Source of the DNA: JAPOXR01 sp965214695
Lineage (GTDB): Bacteria; Pseudomonadota; Alphaproteobacteria; Rhodobacterales; Rhodobacteraceae
Length of the DNA stretch: 64,000 bases
Reading direction: 5' to 3'
NCBI GenBank assembly: GCA_965214695.1
Contig: OZ243967.1
Span: 1,736,001-1,800,000, forward strand
The notes under the pieces are model-generated. The model ran no database searches. It was not told the origin of the DNA and saw only the letters and a list, made by a program, of their open reading frames with translations. Below are positions 10,659 to 19,039 of this stretch, one piece after another. The translations under genes and the position numbers were made by a program. Numbering within the stretch: position 1 is the first letter of the stretch; every line of letters begins with the position of its first letter.

Positions 10659-11546
10659 ATGAATCCTCTCAATTTGGACCATGTCGCCGTGGGCGCACCG
10701 ATTGCCCGGCTCGACATATCGTTCTTCCCGATCTACCTGCCTGGCAACGGGTTGCCGGATATCGCCACCGGCGAGGACTCGGAGTTGCAGATAGATGAAC
10801 TCGACAATGCGTCGATGCAGATTCTGCATGCGACCAACCCCACCGACAAGCCGGTGCTGCTCGTCGAAGGGGAGCATTTTCTCGGCGGCAAGCAGAATCG
10901 TGCCCTCAACGCCACCGTGCTCGTGGACTCCTTCACCGCCATCGAGCTTCCCGTAAGCTGCCTGGAGCAGGGCCGCTGGGGGCGCCGCCAGGAATGGCGT
11001 CGTGGCACAGCCTTCGTGCCGACTCGCATCCGGACGGCGCAGCGGGCAGGCCTCGCCCGCTCGCTGCAGCACGGATCCCGCTCCGGCGACCAGGGCGGCG
11101 TCTGGAGCGAAATCGACCACATGCTGTCGATGGAGGGCGTCGAATCCCATACCGCGGCGGCGGCTGACCTGGAGCGCAAATACATCGCCGAGACAGGCCG
11201 CGCCGAACCCGTGGAAATGCTCGCCGGGCGTGGTCCTCTTCCCGGCCAGTGCGGGGTGGTCGTGGCACGTGGCGACAGGATAGCCGCCATGGACCTGTTC
11301 GGTGCGCCGCACCTGCTGGCCGCGCATTGGGGGCAGATCGTGCGATCGCATTATGTCGAATCGGCGCCATCGGTCAGTCGGCCATCCACGGATCTCGTGC
11401 TCCGCCTTGTCCGGCGCTTCGGGCGGAAACCTGCCCGGGAGATGCCGGGGGTCGGTCTGGGCGTCGAGCGCCGCGTCGCCTTCAACGGCAGGACCGGGCA
11501 GATGCTGAGCTTGAACAATGCCCTGGTTCATGCAGCGTTCTCTTAG
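10659..11546 (+). CDS. ARPP-1 (DUF6569) domain protein
   Basis: The 295-residue protein matches what I know of the ARPP-1/DUF6569 family. It has an LRxxN-like loop ending TDKPVLLVEGEHFLGGKQNRALNATVLV, then IELPVSCLEQGRWGRR, and a C-terminal half with GVVVARGDRIAAMDLFG. The function is not established; ARPP-1 proteins have been linked by genome context to ADP-ribose and rhodanese/phosphatase biology. GGAG lies 7 bases before the ATG at 10659; the frame runs further upstream into the operator region and is less likely used. It is divergently paired with the NrtR-type regulator, whose expected ligand is ADP-ribose, so an ADP-ribose-linked role is a reasonable inference. Confidence 0.75.
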   Translation: MNPLNLDHVAVGAPIARLDISFFPIYLPGNGLPDIATGEDSELQIDELDNASMQILHATNPTDKPVLLVEGEHFLGGKQNRALNATVLVDSFTAIELPVSCLEQGRWGRRQEWRRGTAFVPTRIRTAQRAGLARSLQHGSRSGDQGGVWSEIDHMLSMEGVESHTAAAADLERKYIAETGRAEPVEMLAGRGPLPGQCGVVVARGDRIAAMDLFGAPHLLAAHWGQIVRSHYVESAPSVSRPSTDLVLRLVRRFGRKPAREMPGVGLGVERRVAFNGRTGQMLSLNNALVHAAFS

Positions 11547-11716
11547 AGTGCCACGGGTTGGGCATGGCGCTGGTCTCGTTCGCAAGACAAGCGCCATGGC
11601 CTTTCGGTCACAATCCGGCGATTGTATCCACGAGAAAAACGTCCCGCGAATTTGACAAGGCCTGACCGGCGGCTCAAATCCCGTCACCAGGTCAGCTGGC
11701 AGCCGAGGAGACCGTT

Positions 11717-12820
11717 ATGAAGATCGTCGCAATCCGTGCCTGGCAGGTCGATTTGCCACTTCGGGAAGGACGCTATGCCTGGTCCGACGGTCACCATGTC
11801 GAGCTGTTCGACAGCACCGTCATCGCCGTCGAGACCGATGCCGGCCTCACCGGCCATGCCGAATGCTGCCCGCTCGGCTCCGCCTACCTGCCGGCCTTCG
11901 CCGCCGGGGTGCGGGCCGGGTTGGCCGAGATCGGCCCGGCGCTGATTGGACAGGATCCCACCAACCTCTCGCAGGTCAATGCGGTCATGGATCGCGCCCT
12001 TCGGGGCCACCCCTATGCCAAGGCCCCGATCGACATCGCCTGCTGGGATATCCTGGGCAAGCAGACCGGCCAGCCGCTGCACCTGCTGCTTGGCGGACGG
12101 CGCCAGGACAAGGTCCGGCTCTACCGGGCGATCAGCCAGGACACCCCGGAGACCATGGCTGCCAGGGCCGAGCAATATGCGAAGGAGGGCTATGCGAGAT
12201 TCCAGCTCAAGGTGGGCGGCGATGCCGATGCTGATATTGCCCGCATCCGCGCCGCCCGGTCGGCGCTCGCCCCGGCCGATCTGCTGGTGGCCGATGCCAA
12301 TACCGGCTGGAATCGGCATCAGGCGGCGCGGGTCACCGCCGCCATCTCCGATCTCGACGTCTTTGTCGAGCAACCCTGCCCGAGCTACGAGGACTGCCTG
12401 TCAATCCGCCGCCGCACCGCCCTGCCACTGGTGCTCGACGAGGTGATCGACAGCCCCGGCATGTTGCTGCGCGGGCTTGCCGACGACGCCATGGACGTGA
12501 TCAACCTCAAGATCTCGAAGGTGGGAGGGCTGACCGCGGCCAGGCTGATGCGGGATCTGTGCATCGACCGCGGGATCCCGATGACGATCGAGGATAGCTG
12601 GGGCGGCGACATCGTCACCGCCACCATCGCCCATCTGGCGGTGTCGACACCGGCCGAGTTCTGTTTCTCGGCCACCGATTTCAACTCCTATGGTACCGTT
12701 GATCTTGCAAGGGGAGCGCCAAGACGCGTCGACGGGCAGATGGGCGCCAGCGATGCGCCGGGGCTGGGCATCGAGCCGGACCCGGATGTGCTGGGCTACC
12801 CGGTCCTGGAGATCCTGTAG
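11717..12820 (+). CDS. Enolase-superfamily enzyme (mandelate racemase/muconate lactonizing group)
   Basis: A 367-residue enzyme with the capping domain of the MR/MLE group and a modified TIM barrel. It shows the catalytic region FQLKVGG, metal ligands in VADANTGW, VEQPC and LDEVID, the KISKVGG lysine, and a closing EDSWGGDIVTAT segment. These enzymes abstract a proton alpha to a carboxylate. Sequence character (the DSWGG region) recalls cis-3-hydroxyproline dehydratases and related epimerases, but the substrate is not certain. An AGGAGACC site precedes the ATG. It stands alone between the ARPP-1 gene and a gene-free stretch. Confidence 0.85.
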   Translation: MKIVAIRAWQVDLPLREGRYAWSDGHHVELFDSTVIAVETDAGLTGHAECCPLGSAYLPAFAAGVRAGLAEIGPALIGQDPTNLSQVNAVMDRALRGHPYAKAPIDIACWDILGKQTGQPLHLLLGGRRQDKVRLYRAISQDTPETMAARAEQYAKEGYARFQLKVGGDADADIARIRAARSALAPADLLVADANTGWNRHQAARVTAAISDLDVFVEQPCPSYEDCLSIRRRTALPLVLDEVIDSPGMLLRGLADDAMDVINLKISKVGGLTAARLMRDLCIDRGIPMTIEDSWGGDIVTATIAHLAVSTPAEFCFSATDFNSYGTVDLARGAPRRVDGQMGASDAPGLGIEPDPDVLGYPVLEIL

Positions 12821-13456
12821 GCCAGCCTCGTGGCGGCAATGCACATGCTGCCACCGACGCACGGGATGCCGCGCAGTTCGGTCGAATGGCCGGGAGATAT
12901 GGGTCCAACGCCGGGCCAGGCGGAACCTGGTCCGCGGCGTGGCAAATCCGGTCGGCTCCCGCAATGATCTGGCGGCGCCCCCGGCCTTGTGCCCGGCATT
13001 TGCCTGTTGGCCGAACGACTGCCCTGTCCATCATGGGCGGAGGAGCGATCGCGTGGCGGCACCCCCTCGTGCCAACGCCACTGGGCTCGGCGAGGTCTCT
13101 GGAATTGCAGCAAATTCAACAGATTAAATTAGCTGGAAGGTAGTTACCAAGACCAAGGTTGACGAAAACGCAAAACGGCAACATATGATCGTACAGGGAA
13201 CGCCAACGAGAGACGTTGTTCTGTCAAACACACTTTATGCCTGGTCTCGCTAGCAGTTGCCGACCATCAGGAGGGCTGAAGGTCGAATCGCGAATAGGGT
13301 ATCCCACGGCACTTTGCCGACACAGCGGCAGCCGCGACCTCGGAATCCGGAAGTACCTGAAGCTTTCCGGATTTGGAATTTCCATTGGAACCCCTGGAAA
13401 CATGGTCGCACACGTCCGGGACAGATTCGCTTTTCTGCCGATCACTTGAGAGCCTC
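12821..13456. other. Gene-free stretch upstream of the darTG-like locus
   Basis: About 636 bases with only short overlapping frames. Composition shifts from GC-rich to visibly more AT-rich at about 13125-13200 (AATTCAACAGATTAAATTAG), marking the edge of the module that follows. No tRNA, integrase or clear direct repeat is seen, so the boundary mechanism is unknown. Confidence 0.45.
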
Positions 13457-14395
13457 ATGATAATTTACACCAATAGCGATCTCTTCGAGTCTCCAGCAAA
13501 GATCCTGGTGAACACGGTGAATACGCGCGGGGTGATGGGCAAGGGAATTGCGCATCATTTCAAGAGGATCTACCCCGACATGTTCGAAAAATACCGGGAG
13601 CATTGCGAGCACCGGCGACTGACGATCGGGAAGCTCTACCTTTACAAGACGCCGCACAAATGGATTCTCAATTTCCCGACAAAGGAACATTGGCGGCAGC
13701 CGTCACGTGTCGAATACATTGAGGCGGGGTTGCGCAAATTCAAGGCAACCTGGGCCGAGATTGGTGCACCGTCAATTGCATTCCCGATGCTTGGTTGCGG
13801 GAATGGCGAGCTTGACTTTGAGACCCAGACCAGACCGCTGATGGAGAAATACCTGGGTAAATTGTCGATTCCCACTTTGATCCATGTCGGCTGGAAACAT
13901 ATCGGACCGTCTGAACTCCGCGATGCCAAGCGTATACGAGAGTGGCTAAGATCGGACCCTGCCGCCCTGCCCTTTGATGAAGTCTGGCAGGACATCATGG
14001 AGGTTCTGCGGCACCAGAATGAATTCAAAACCCGGAGACAACAGTCAGTCTTTACGGTTCAAGTGGACTACGACGCGGGTGCGCTTTTGATTTTATCTTC
14101 GGGCAAGATATCGGTCCGGATTGGTGCCGAGGAATTGATCGAGTTTTGGCAGCAACTCAGAGACCACGGGCTCACCCACAAGGGCATCGCCCCAAACCAC
14201 CGTCACCTTTCATATCTGATGCCAATATTTGAACGCCTAAGTTACGTACGGCCGACTGAAGTATCAGGGTCAGCCTCCCGGTTGAAAACTAACCCTGCTG
14301 CCGCACTGCAAGTGGTTCCGCCTCCTATACCCTGCAGTCAGCAGGGACAGGGTATGGACCTGTTTAGGACTACCCGAATTGCCGCTCAAGCATGA
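13457..14395 (+). CDS. darG: DarG-like macro-domain antitoxin (C-terminally frameshifted)
   Basis: In DarTG systems DarG reverses DNA ADP-ribosylation by DarT and also binds the toxin. Residues 1-155 form a macro domain: SDLFESPAKILVNTVNTRG, VMGKGIAHHFKR, the lysine-containing NFPTKEHWR segment, and AFPMLGCGNGELDF. A C-terminal domain follows (RLSYVRPTEVSGSASRL), as in full-length DarG. The frame ends at 14395 with RTTRIAAQA, which does not look native. Dropping one base at about 14366 (TTT-A-GGA) restores an in-frame GLPELPLKHDADSIQAF continuation ending at 14468, giving about 336 rather than 312 residues. The macro domain is intact, so de-ADP-ribosylation may persist. Base composition is more AT-rich than its neighbours, suggesting transfer. 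Confidence 0.85.
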   Translation: MIIYTNSDLFESPAKILVNTVNTRGVMGKGIAHHFKRIYPDMFEKYREHCEHRRLTIGKLYLYKTPHKWILNFPTKEHWRQPSRVEYIEAGLRKFKATWAEIGAPSIAFPMLGCGNGELDFETQTRPLMEKYLGKLSIPTLIHVGWKHIGPSELRDAKRIREWLRSDPAALPFDEVWQDIMEVLRHQNEFKTRRQQSVFTVQVDYDAGALLILSSGKISVRIGAEELIEFWQQLRDHGLTHKGIAPNHRHLSYLMPIFERLSYVRPTEVSGSASRLKTNPAAALQVVPPPIPCSQQGQGMDLFRTTRIAAQA

Positions 14396-14448
14396 CGCTG
14401 ATTCCATACAGGCCTTCATGCAGGGGCTTGCTTCCACTCTCGGACTCG

Positions 14449-15377
14449 ATGACAAGCACAGATGGTAGCCTAATTGGCTTTATCGCTCCGATCATGTCGA
14501 GAACGCAGCAGAAATACTCAATAGTGGTGAGCTTCTGTCAAGAAGTGCCGCCGAACTAAGTGACCGGATCGTCAAGAACAGCGCAAGCCAACAGCATGTC
14601 GATGAACTTACCGAGAGTCAGCGAAACTATGTTCGACTCTATTTTCGCCCCCGCACTCCCACCCAATATCGCAACGAAGGAATTCGTCCTGACGGCAAAA
14701 TTTGGAATGGAGCACATATGCCAGTTCCGGTCTACTTGCTGTTCGGCTCGCAGCTTCTTCAAGAAACCGGTGTCAGGTTCTGCGAGGGGCATCTGATGCC
14801 CAGTGCACAGATTGGCGACTCGGCGGAGTTCCTCTCGAAAATGAACTTCAGGGAAATTTACCACGACGGACAGCTTTACCAGCATAACCGGGCCAAAATC
14901 ATCAATGCCAGGAATTCCGAGGTGTTGATCAAGAACCGGCTACCCCTCGACCTTCTGAGGCATATCGTGTGCAGATCGAGTCCCGAACGCGACACGTTGC
15001 TTAATCTCCTGGGCCCGGCTGCCAGAAAGCGGTGGATGCAGCGATTGCGGGTTGATGACGGACACCGGCGCCTGTTCCACAAAGATAGGGGAACGTTCAT
15101 AAAGGATGTACATTTGTCTGGGCATGGGTCACGAATTACATTTCATCTCTGTACCGTGGAGCTGCGCGGCCCCTTTCACCTCCGGATCGAGTGGAAGGGA
15201 AAATCCAAGAATTTCACGTACGAACAGCAAGATTTCGAGGCGCCGGAGACACCGGTTGAGGTCGAGTTTCCGGATGGATTTACAGAACCGGAATACGAGG
15301 TCGAGCTGCGGCTGAATGACGACGTAGCCTATGTTGGAAAATTTGGAAGCAAAGACTCACTCCTGGATCCGTTCTAG
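14449..15377 (+). pseudogene. darT: DarT-like (DUF4433) DNA ADP-ribosyltransferase toxin, disrupted 5' end
   Basis: DarT uses NAD+ to ADP-ribosylate thymidine in single-stranded DNA. The frame 14469-15377 encodes WLYRSDHVENAAEIL near its start, then YVRLYFRPRTPTQYRNEG, HMPVPVYLLFG, NFREIYHDG and the late SEVLIKNRLPLDLLRHIV, whose Glu matches the DarT catalytic glutamate. A C-terminal beta-rich extension follows. This frame begins directly after a TAG (14466-14468) and has no ATG, GTG or TTG until 14718, which would delete the NAD-binding N-terminus. An ATG at 14449, overlapping the darG end, is one base out of register. So the toxin gene is either inactivated by an indel or mis-sequenced. It follows the macro-domain gene, as expected for a TA pair. 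Confidence 0.8.
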
Positions 15378-15515
15378 CCTTCATTGGAGAGACGGCCGTA
15401 TCAGACTCGAATGTAACGATTGAAACCGCCGTCATTCCGCACGAGGTGGGAGCCGGCGTTTCTGCCCGGAATTGGAGGCCTGGCCGTTGCCCATCGGGCA
15501 GGCGGCCGTGTGTTG

Positions 15516-16010
15516 TCAGGTTTGGGGTGGTTGTGGTGGGAGGTACAGGGCGCAGAAGGCGATGGCGGCCGGCATGCGCAGCTCCTCTGCCTTCCGGACC
15601 CGCTGCGGGGTGAAATGGCCTGGCCCGTGCAGCAGGTTCAGGGTGCCGAGCAGGCGACCGGCAATACCGACCGGCAGGTTGATCACTGATTCGCAGCCCA
15701 GCTGCCGGATGGTCTCGTGGTCGGGGAAGACCTGGCGAATCTCGTCGATGCTGTTGGCGATGAAGGTCTGGCCCCGGTCGAGGACGGCCCGCGTCCACCG
15801 GTTGGGGACGATCTCCTTCCTGCCCATGAGCGGGTAGGCATCGGGCTGGTTCGTGTAGACCCGCTCGGCGGTCATGGTGACCAGGTCGACCGTCGTGCAG
15901 GAGGTGATGACGGCACCGACCTGGCGCTGCACCATCTCGTCGAGCGCGGCGAAGATCCGGTCGGCGCCCCCGGTGGCGGCGATCGACATGAATTCCCGGT
16001 GGCCGGTCAT
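15516..16010 (-). CDS. GAF-domain protein
   Basis: A 164-residue protein that is almost entirely one GAF domain (MGRKEIVPNRWTRAVLDRGQ, CESVINLPVGIAGRLLGTLNLLHG, with FTPQRVRKAEEL at the end). GAF domains bind small ligands or cofactors. The ATG at 16010 lies one base past the peptidase TGA, so it is probably co-translated with the peptidase as the third gene of the GntR-M24-GAF unit. Single-domain GAF proteins in catabolic operons may sense or bind the substrate; no output domain is present. Confidence 0.8.
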   Translation of the reverse strand: MTGHREFMSIAATGGADRIFAALDEMVQRQVGAVITSCTTVDLVTMTAERVYTNQPDAYPLMGRKEIVPNRWTRAVLDRGQTFIANSIDEIRQVFPDHETIRQLGCESVINLPVGIAGRLLGTLNLLHGPGHFTPQRVRKAEELRMPAAIAFCALYLPPQPPQT

Positions 16011-16011
16011 G

Positions 16012-17115
16012 TCAGCGGAGGATCCTGAGCTGCCGGTCAAAACCGGTCAGCGATGTCGAGCCCGATTCGGTCACCAGCACGTCATCCTCGATGCGCACCC
16101 CGATCTCCCCCTCGCGGTAGAGGCCAGGCTCGATGGTGATGACGGCACCGGGGATGAGCGGCTCGTGGTTGCCGATCATGATCTGCGGCGGCTCGTGGAC
16201 ATCCAGCCCCAGACCGTGCCCGGTCTTGTGCACGATCAGCTCGGCAAATGGCGAGCCTCGCAGCACGGCGGTCACCGCGGTGTCGAGGTCATGTGCGGTC
16301 AGGTCGGGGCTGCAGATTTGCCGGCCCAGCCGGTTGGCCGCCAGCACCGTCTCGTAGATGGCGGCATGTTCGTCGGTCGCATGACCGATGAAGAATGTAC
16401 GGGTGATGTCGGCATTGTAGCCGCCGAGCCTGCCACCGAAATCGATGAGCAGCACGTCGCCCGGCCGCAACTCGGTATCTCCAGGCGTTCCATGCGGATT
16501 TGCCGCCCTGGCACCGGCCAGCGCGATCGGGCCGAAGGCGATGGCATCCGCCCCGCCCTCCAGCAGCCGGTTGCCGAGCAACTTCTGCACCTCTTTCTCG
16601 GTCACCCCTGCCCTGACCTCCGCCAGCGTCTCGGCAAGCGCCTGCTCGCTGATGGCGATGGCCTGGCCGAGGGCGGCGATTTCCTCCGCATCCTTGGCCA
16701 TGCGCAGGGCCGCCAGCACCCGGTCGCCATCCACGACCGCCTCCGGCACCATGTGACGGCACAGCGCATCATATTCGAACATGCGCATCCGCCCGCCCTC
16801 GACGCAGACCGTGATGTCGCCAAGTGCGGCGACGGCATCGGCGAAGGCAGTCTCGAAGCCGTCACTGTCCTGCCAAAAGAATGTCGGCGCCCCGGGAAAG
16901 CTTCCGGACCATTTCAGGCGCTCAAGCTCCGGCATGATCGCCAGCACATCGCCCGAGCCGGTGACAAACAGGATGGTCGGACGCTCCATGAGATGGAAAT
17001 CCAGCCCGGTCAGGTAATTGAAATTCGGCCCCGGGACGAAGGCGGCGGCGCCGTAGCCGGCGGCAGTCATCAACTCGCCGGCACGCTGCCGGCGCCTGGC
17101 ATGGAACTCGCTCAC
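16012..17115 (-). CDS. M24-family metallopeptidase (Xaa-Pro dipeptidase/creatinase fold)
   Basis: A 367-residue pita-bread-fold protein with a creatinase-type N-terminal domain (GPNFNYLTGLDFHL). All five metal ligands of the catalytic domain are visible: LIDFGG, ADITRTF, GHGLGLDVHE, IEPGLYREG and RIEDDVLV. It may hydrolyse Xaa-Pro bonds or, given its neighbours (hydantoinase-type enzymes and an importer), a C-N bond of a small imported amide. The GTG at 17115 is preferred because GGGGAG lies upstream and it begins two bases after the GntR stop; an upstream in-frame extension overlaps the GntR gene. Confidence 0.9.
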   Translation of the reverse strand: MSEFHARRRQRAGELMTAAGYGAAAFVPGPNFNYLTGLDFHLMERPTILFVTGSGDVLAIMPELERLKWSGSFPGAPTFFWQDSDGFETAFADAVAALGDITVCVEGGRMRMFEYDALCRHMVPEAVVDGDRVLAALRMAKDAEEIAALGQAIAISEQALAETLAEVRAGVTEKEVQKLLGNRLLEGGADAIAFGPIALAGARAANPHGTPGDTELRPGDVLLIDFGGRLGGYNADITRTFFIGHATDEHAAIYETVLAANRLGRQICSPDLTAHDLDTAVTAVLRGSPFAELIVHKTGHGLGLDVHEPPQIMIGNHEPLIPGAVITIEPGLYREGEIGVRIEDDVLVTESGSTSLTGFDRQLRILR

Positions 17116-17116
17116 A

Positions 17117-17848
17117 TCATGACTCCCCTTGTGCGGGCAGGGTCCGGATATCCATGTGGCGGCCGACATGCGGCTGCAGCGAGCGCATGATGATGGCGTG
17201 ATCGACCTCGATCATCCGCGACATGCAGTCATCGCTACGGTCCCCATCCCCATCCAGTATCGCCTCGGCCAGGCTGACCATATCCGTTGCCGACTCGTCG
17301 AGTTCGGCGCTGCTGGCATTGCCGAAATAGTGTAGCACCAGCATCCGCACCCCGGCATCGAGAATCTGGTCGAAATACCGGTGCTGGAACATGTTGTTGG
17401 CATAGGTGGAAAGCTGGCGAAGAAAGGCGTGCCGCGCCTTCAATGCACCCTCCTTGTCACCCAGCGACAGCGTCGCCGAATACCGATCGATATGGGCATG
17501 GATCTCGTCCGGCCTGACCTGCCGGCTCGCCGCCGCCGAGCGGGCCACCGCCCGCGAAAGGAGCAGCAGCGTGTCGAAATAGGCGCCGGCATTGTCCAGC
17601 GACAGCGGCGCCACGATGGTGGTCCGGTTGGGCAGGAACCGCACGAACCCCTCGCTTGACAGCAGCAACAAAGCCTCACGCACCGGCGTGCGCGACACGT
17701 CGAAGCGCCGGGCCAGCGCCAACTCGTCCAGGGCCGAGCCCGGTTCGACGCGCAGCCACAGGATGTCCTCGCGAAGGGATTCGTGGACCTGCAATGCGCC
17801 ACGGCGCGCCTTCGGAAGGCCAATCCTGCTTGTCGGTGACTGAATCAT
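17117..17848 (-). CDS. GntR-family (FCD-type) transcriptional regulator
   Basis: Residues about 18-80 form the winged-helix DNA-binding domain (LREDILWLRVEPGSAL, ARRFDVSRTPVREALLLLSSEG). The rest is an all-helical FCD-like effector domain (KARHAFLRQLSTYANNMFQ, VEVDH-like EVDHAIIMRSLQPH). FadR-type regulators usually bind carboxylic-acid effectors and repress the adjacent catabolic genes. It is divergent from the importer/hydantoinase operon, and two palindromes occupy the shared promoter. ATG 17848 is chosen over an upstream GTG at 17884. Confidence 0.92.
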   Translation of the reverse strand: MIQSPTSRIGLPKARRGALQVHESLREDILWLRVEPGSALDELALARRFDVSRTPVREALLLLSSEGFVRFLPNRTTIVAPLSLDNAGAYFDTLLLLSRAVARSAAASRQVRPDEIHAHIDRYSATLSLGDKEGALKARHAFLRQLSTYANNMFQHRYFDQILDAGVRMLVLHYFGNASSAELDESATDMVSLAEAILDGDGDRSDDCMSRMIEVDHAIIMRSLQPHVGRHMDIRTLPAQGES

Positions 17849-17911
17849 TGTCAATCCACTGCCTTGAACAACCAAATCCTGCACTCGCTGTTGCGGCAGG
17901 AATGTCGATGC

Positions 17912-17927
17912 ATTATGTTTGCATAAT
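17912..17927. promoter_or_regulatory. Inverted repeat in the GntR/importer promoter
   Basis: ATTATG-TTTG-CATAAT is a perfect 6-bp-arm inverted repeat between the divergent gntR-like gene and the importer operon. Candidate regulator site or part of a promoter. Confidence 0.4.
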
Positions 17928-17932
17928 CATAA

Positions 17933-17952
17933 ATTGTCCAGTGGACGACAAT
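17933..17952. promoter_or_regulatory. Candidate GntR (FCD) operator
   Basis: ATTGTC-CAGTGGAC-GACAAT contains the nested palindrome GTCCA-G-TGGAC (17936-17946). It lies 17 bases upstream of the solute-binding-protein start. The TTGTCCA half-site style is typical of FadR-subfamily GntR operators, and the position would block transcription of the importer operon. Confidence 0.6.
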
Positions 17953-17969
17953 AAACAAGGGGGTTCTAG

Positions 17970-18965
17970 ATGACTGTTTTTCCCATGAAGGCACTGCTCG
18001 TTGGTGCCGGCCTGGCCGTGGCGCTGGCGCCGATGGCCCATTCCCAGGGCGGGAAGATTGCCTATTTTGCCGCTGCCTCGCAGAACGGGTTCAACCAGGC
18101 GACATATGAAGGCGTCGAGGAAAAGGCGATCGAGCTCGGCTACGAGTCAACGATCTTTGACGGCAAGTTCGATGCTGCGCACCAATACAGCCAGATCGAG
18201 GACGCCCTCGCCAGCGGCAATTATGCCGGCTTCATCGTGGCCCCGAACGACAATGTCGGCATCGCCGGCGCCTTTGAACAGGTGATTGCTGCCGGCACAC
18301 CGATCGCAACCGTCCTTTTTCCGGTCGGGCCCGACCTGACGACTCTCGAGCCGCAGGTGGAGGGAATCACCGCCACCGTTGCCTCGCCGCCAGTTCCCGG
18401 TGCCACCCACCAGGCCAATATCGTCGTCGACGAGTGCATGGAGCGGGATCCCTGCAACGTGGTGATCATCATCGGTGCAAAGATCTTTCCCTTCGACAAT
18501 CTGCGGCTGGAGACCTTCCAGAAGGTTCTCGGCGGGCATGACAACATCAAGGTGCTGGCCATCGGCGAAGGCTGGTATTCACCGGAGACTTCGCTCACTG
18601 CCATGACCGATATCCTGCAGGCCAATTCGGACGTGCACGTGGTGCTGTCGAATGCCGACCAGCATCTCGTCGGCGCCGAGATCGCTCTCGAGGCGGCCGG
18701 CTACGACGTGCCGGAGGTCTACATGTCCGGCGGCGGTGCCGCATCGATCTCCATCGATGCCATCCGCGAGGGCCGCTGGGATGCGACGCTGGCGTATTTT
18801 CCCAAGACCATGGGCTCGCTGGCCATGGAACAGATCGCCAATGCCATCGAGGGCAAACCGGTCACCCAGATCATCAACATGGACACCGCCGGACCGCTCG
18901 AGGCCATGATCGACAAGGCCGTTCTTGACGCCAACCCGGACTTCATGGGTGAATGGGCGCAATAG
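17970..18965 (+). CDS. Periplasmic solute-binding protein, ribose/sugar ABC type
   Basis: The 331-residue protein starts with a signal peptide (ALLVGAGLAVALAPMAHSQ) and has the periplasmic-binding-protein-1 fold of the ribose-binding class (IAYFAAASQNGFNQATYEGVEEKA, FIVAPNDNVGIAGAFEQVIAAG, SNADQHLVGAEIALEAAGYD). It delivers ligand to the inner-membrane importer encoded downstream. The GGGGG tract before the ATG supports the start. A strong hairpin right after the gene may stabilise its mRNA and raise its expression over the rest of the operon. The ligand is unknown; the genes between it and the transporter suggest a hydantoin, oxoproline or related amide rather than a sugar. Confidence 0.9.
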   Translation: MTVFPMKALLVGAGLAVALAPMAHSQGGKIAYFAAASQNGFNQATYEGVEEKAIELGYESTIFDGKFDAAHQYSQIEDALASGNYAGFIVAPNDNVGIAGAFEQVIAAGTPIATVLFPVGPDLTTLEPQVEGITATVASPPVPGATHQANIVVDECMERDPCNVVIIIGAKIFPFDNLRLETFQKVLGGHDNIKVLAIGEGWYSPETSLTAMTDILQANSDVHVVLSNADQHLVGAEIALEAAGYDVPEVYMSGGGAASISIDAIREGRWDATLAYFPKTMGSLAMEQIANAIEGKPVTQIINMDTAGPLEAMIDKAVLDANPDFMGEWAQ

Positions 18966-18989
18966 GCGCGAAGCTGCACTGAGTGTGAG

Positions 18990-19016
18990 CCGGCCGGGGC
19001 ATCCTGCCCCGGCCGG
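18990..19016 (+). terminator. Strong intercistronic hairpin after the solute-binding-protein gene
   Basis: CCGGCCGGGGCA-TCC-TGCCCCGGCCGG is a perfect 12-bp stem with a 3-base loop, 24 bases after the stop. No U-run follows, so it is more likely an attenuator or 3'-end stabiliser than a full terminator; this is common after binding-protein genes in ABC operons. Confidence 0.7.
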
Positions 19017-19039
19017 ATGATGTAAAGGAGGGCGGTCAA

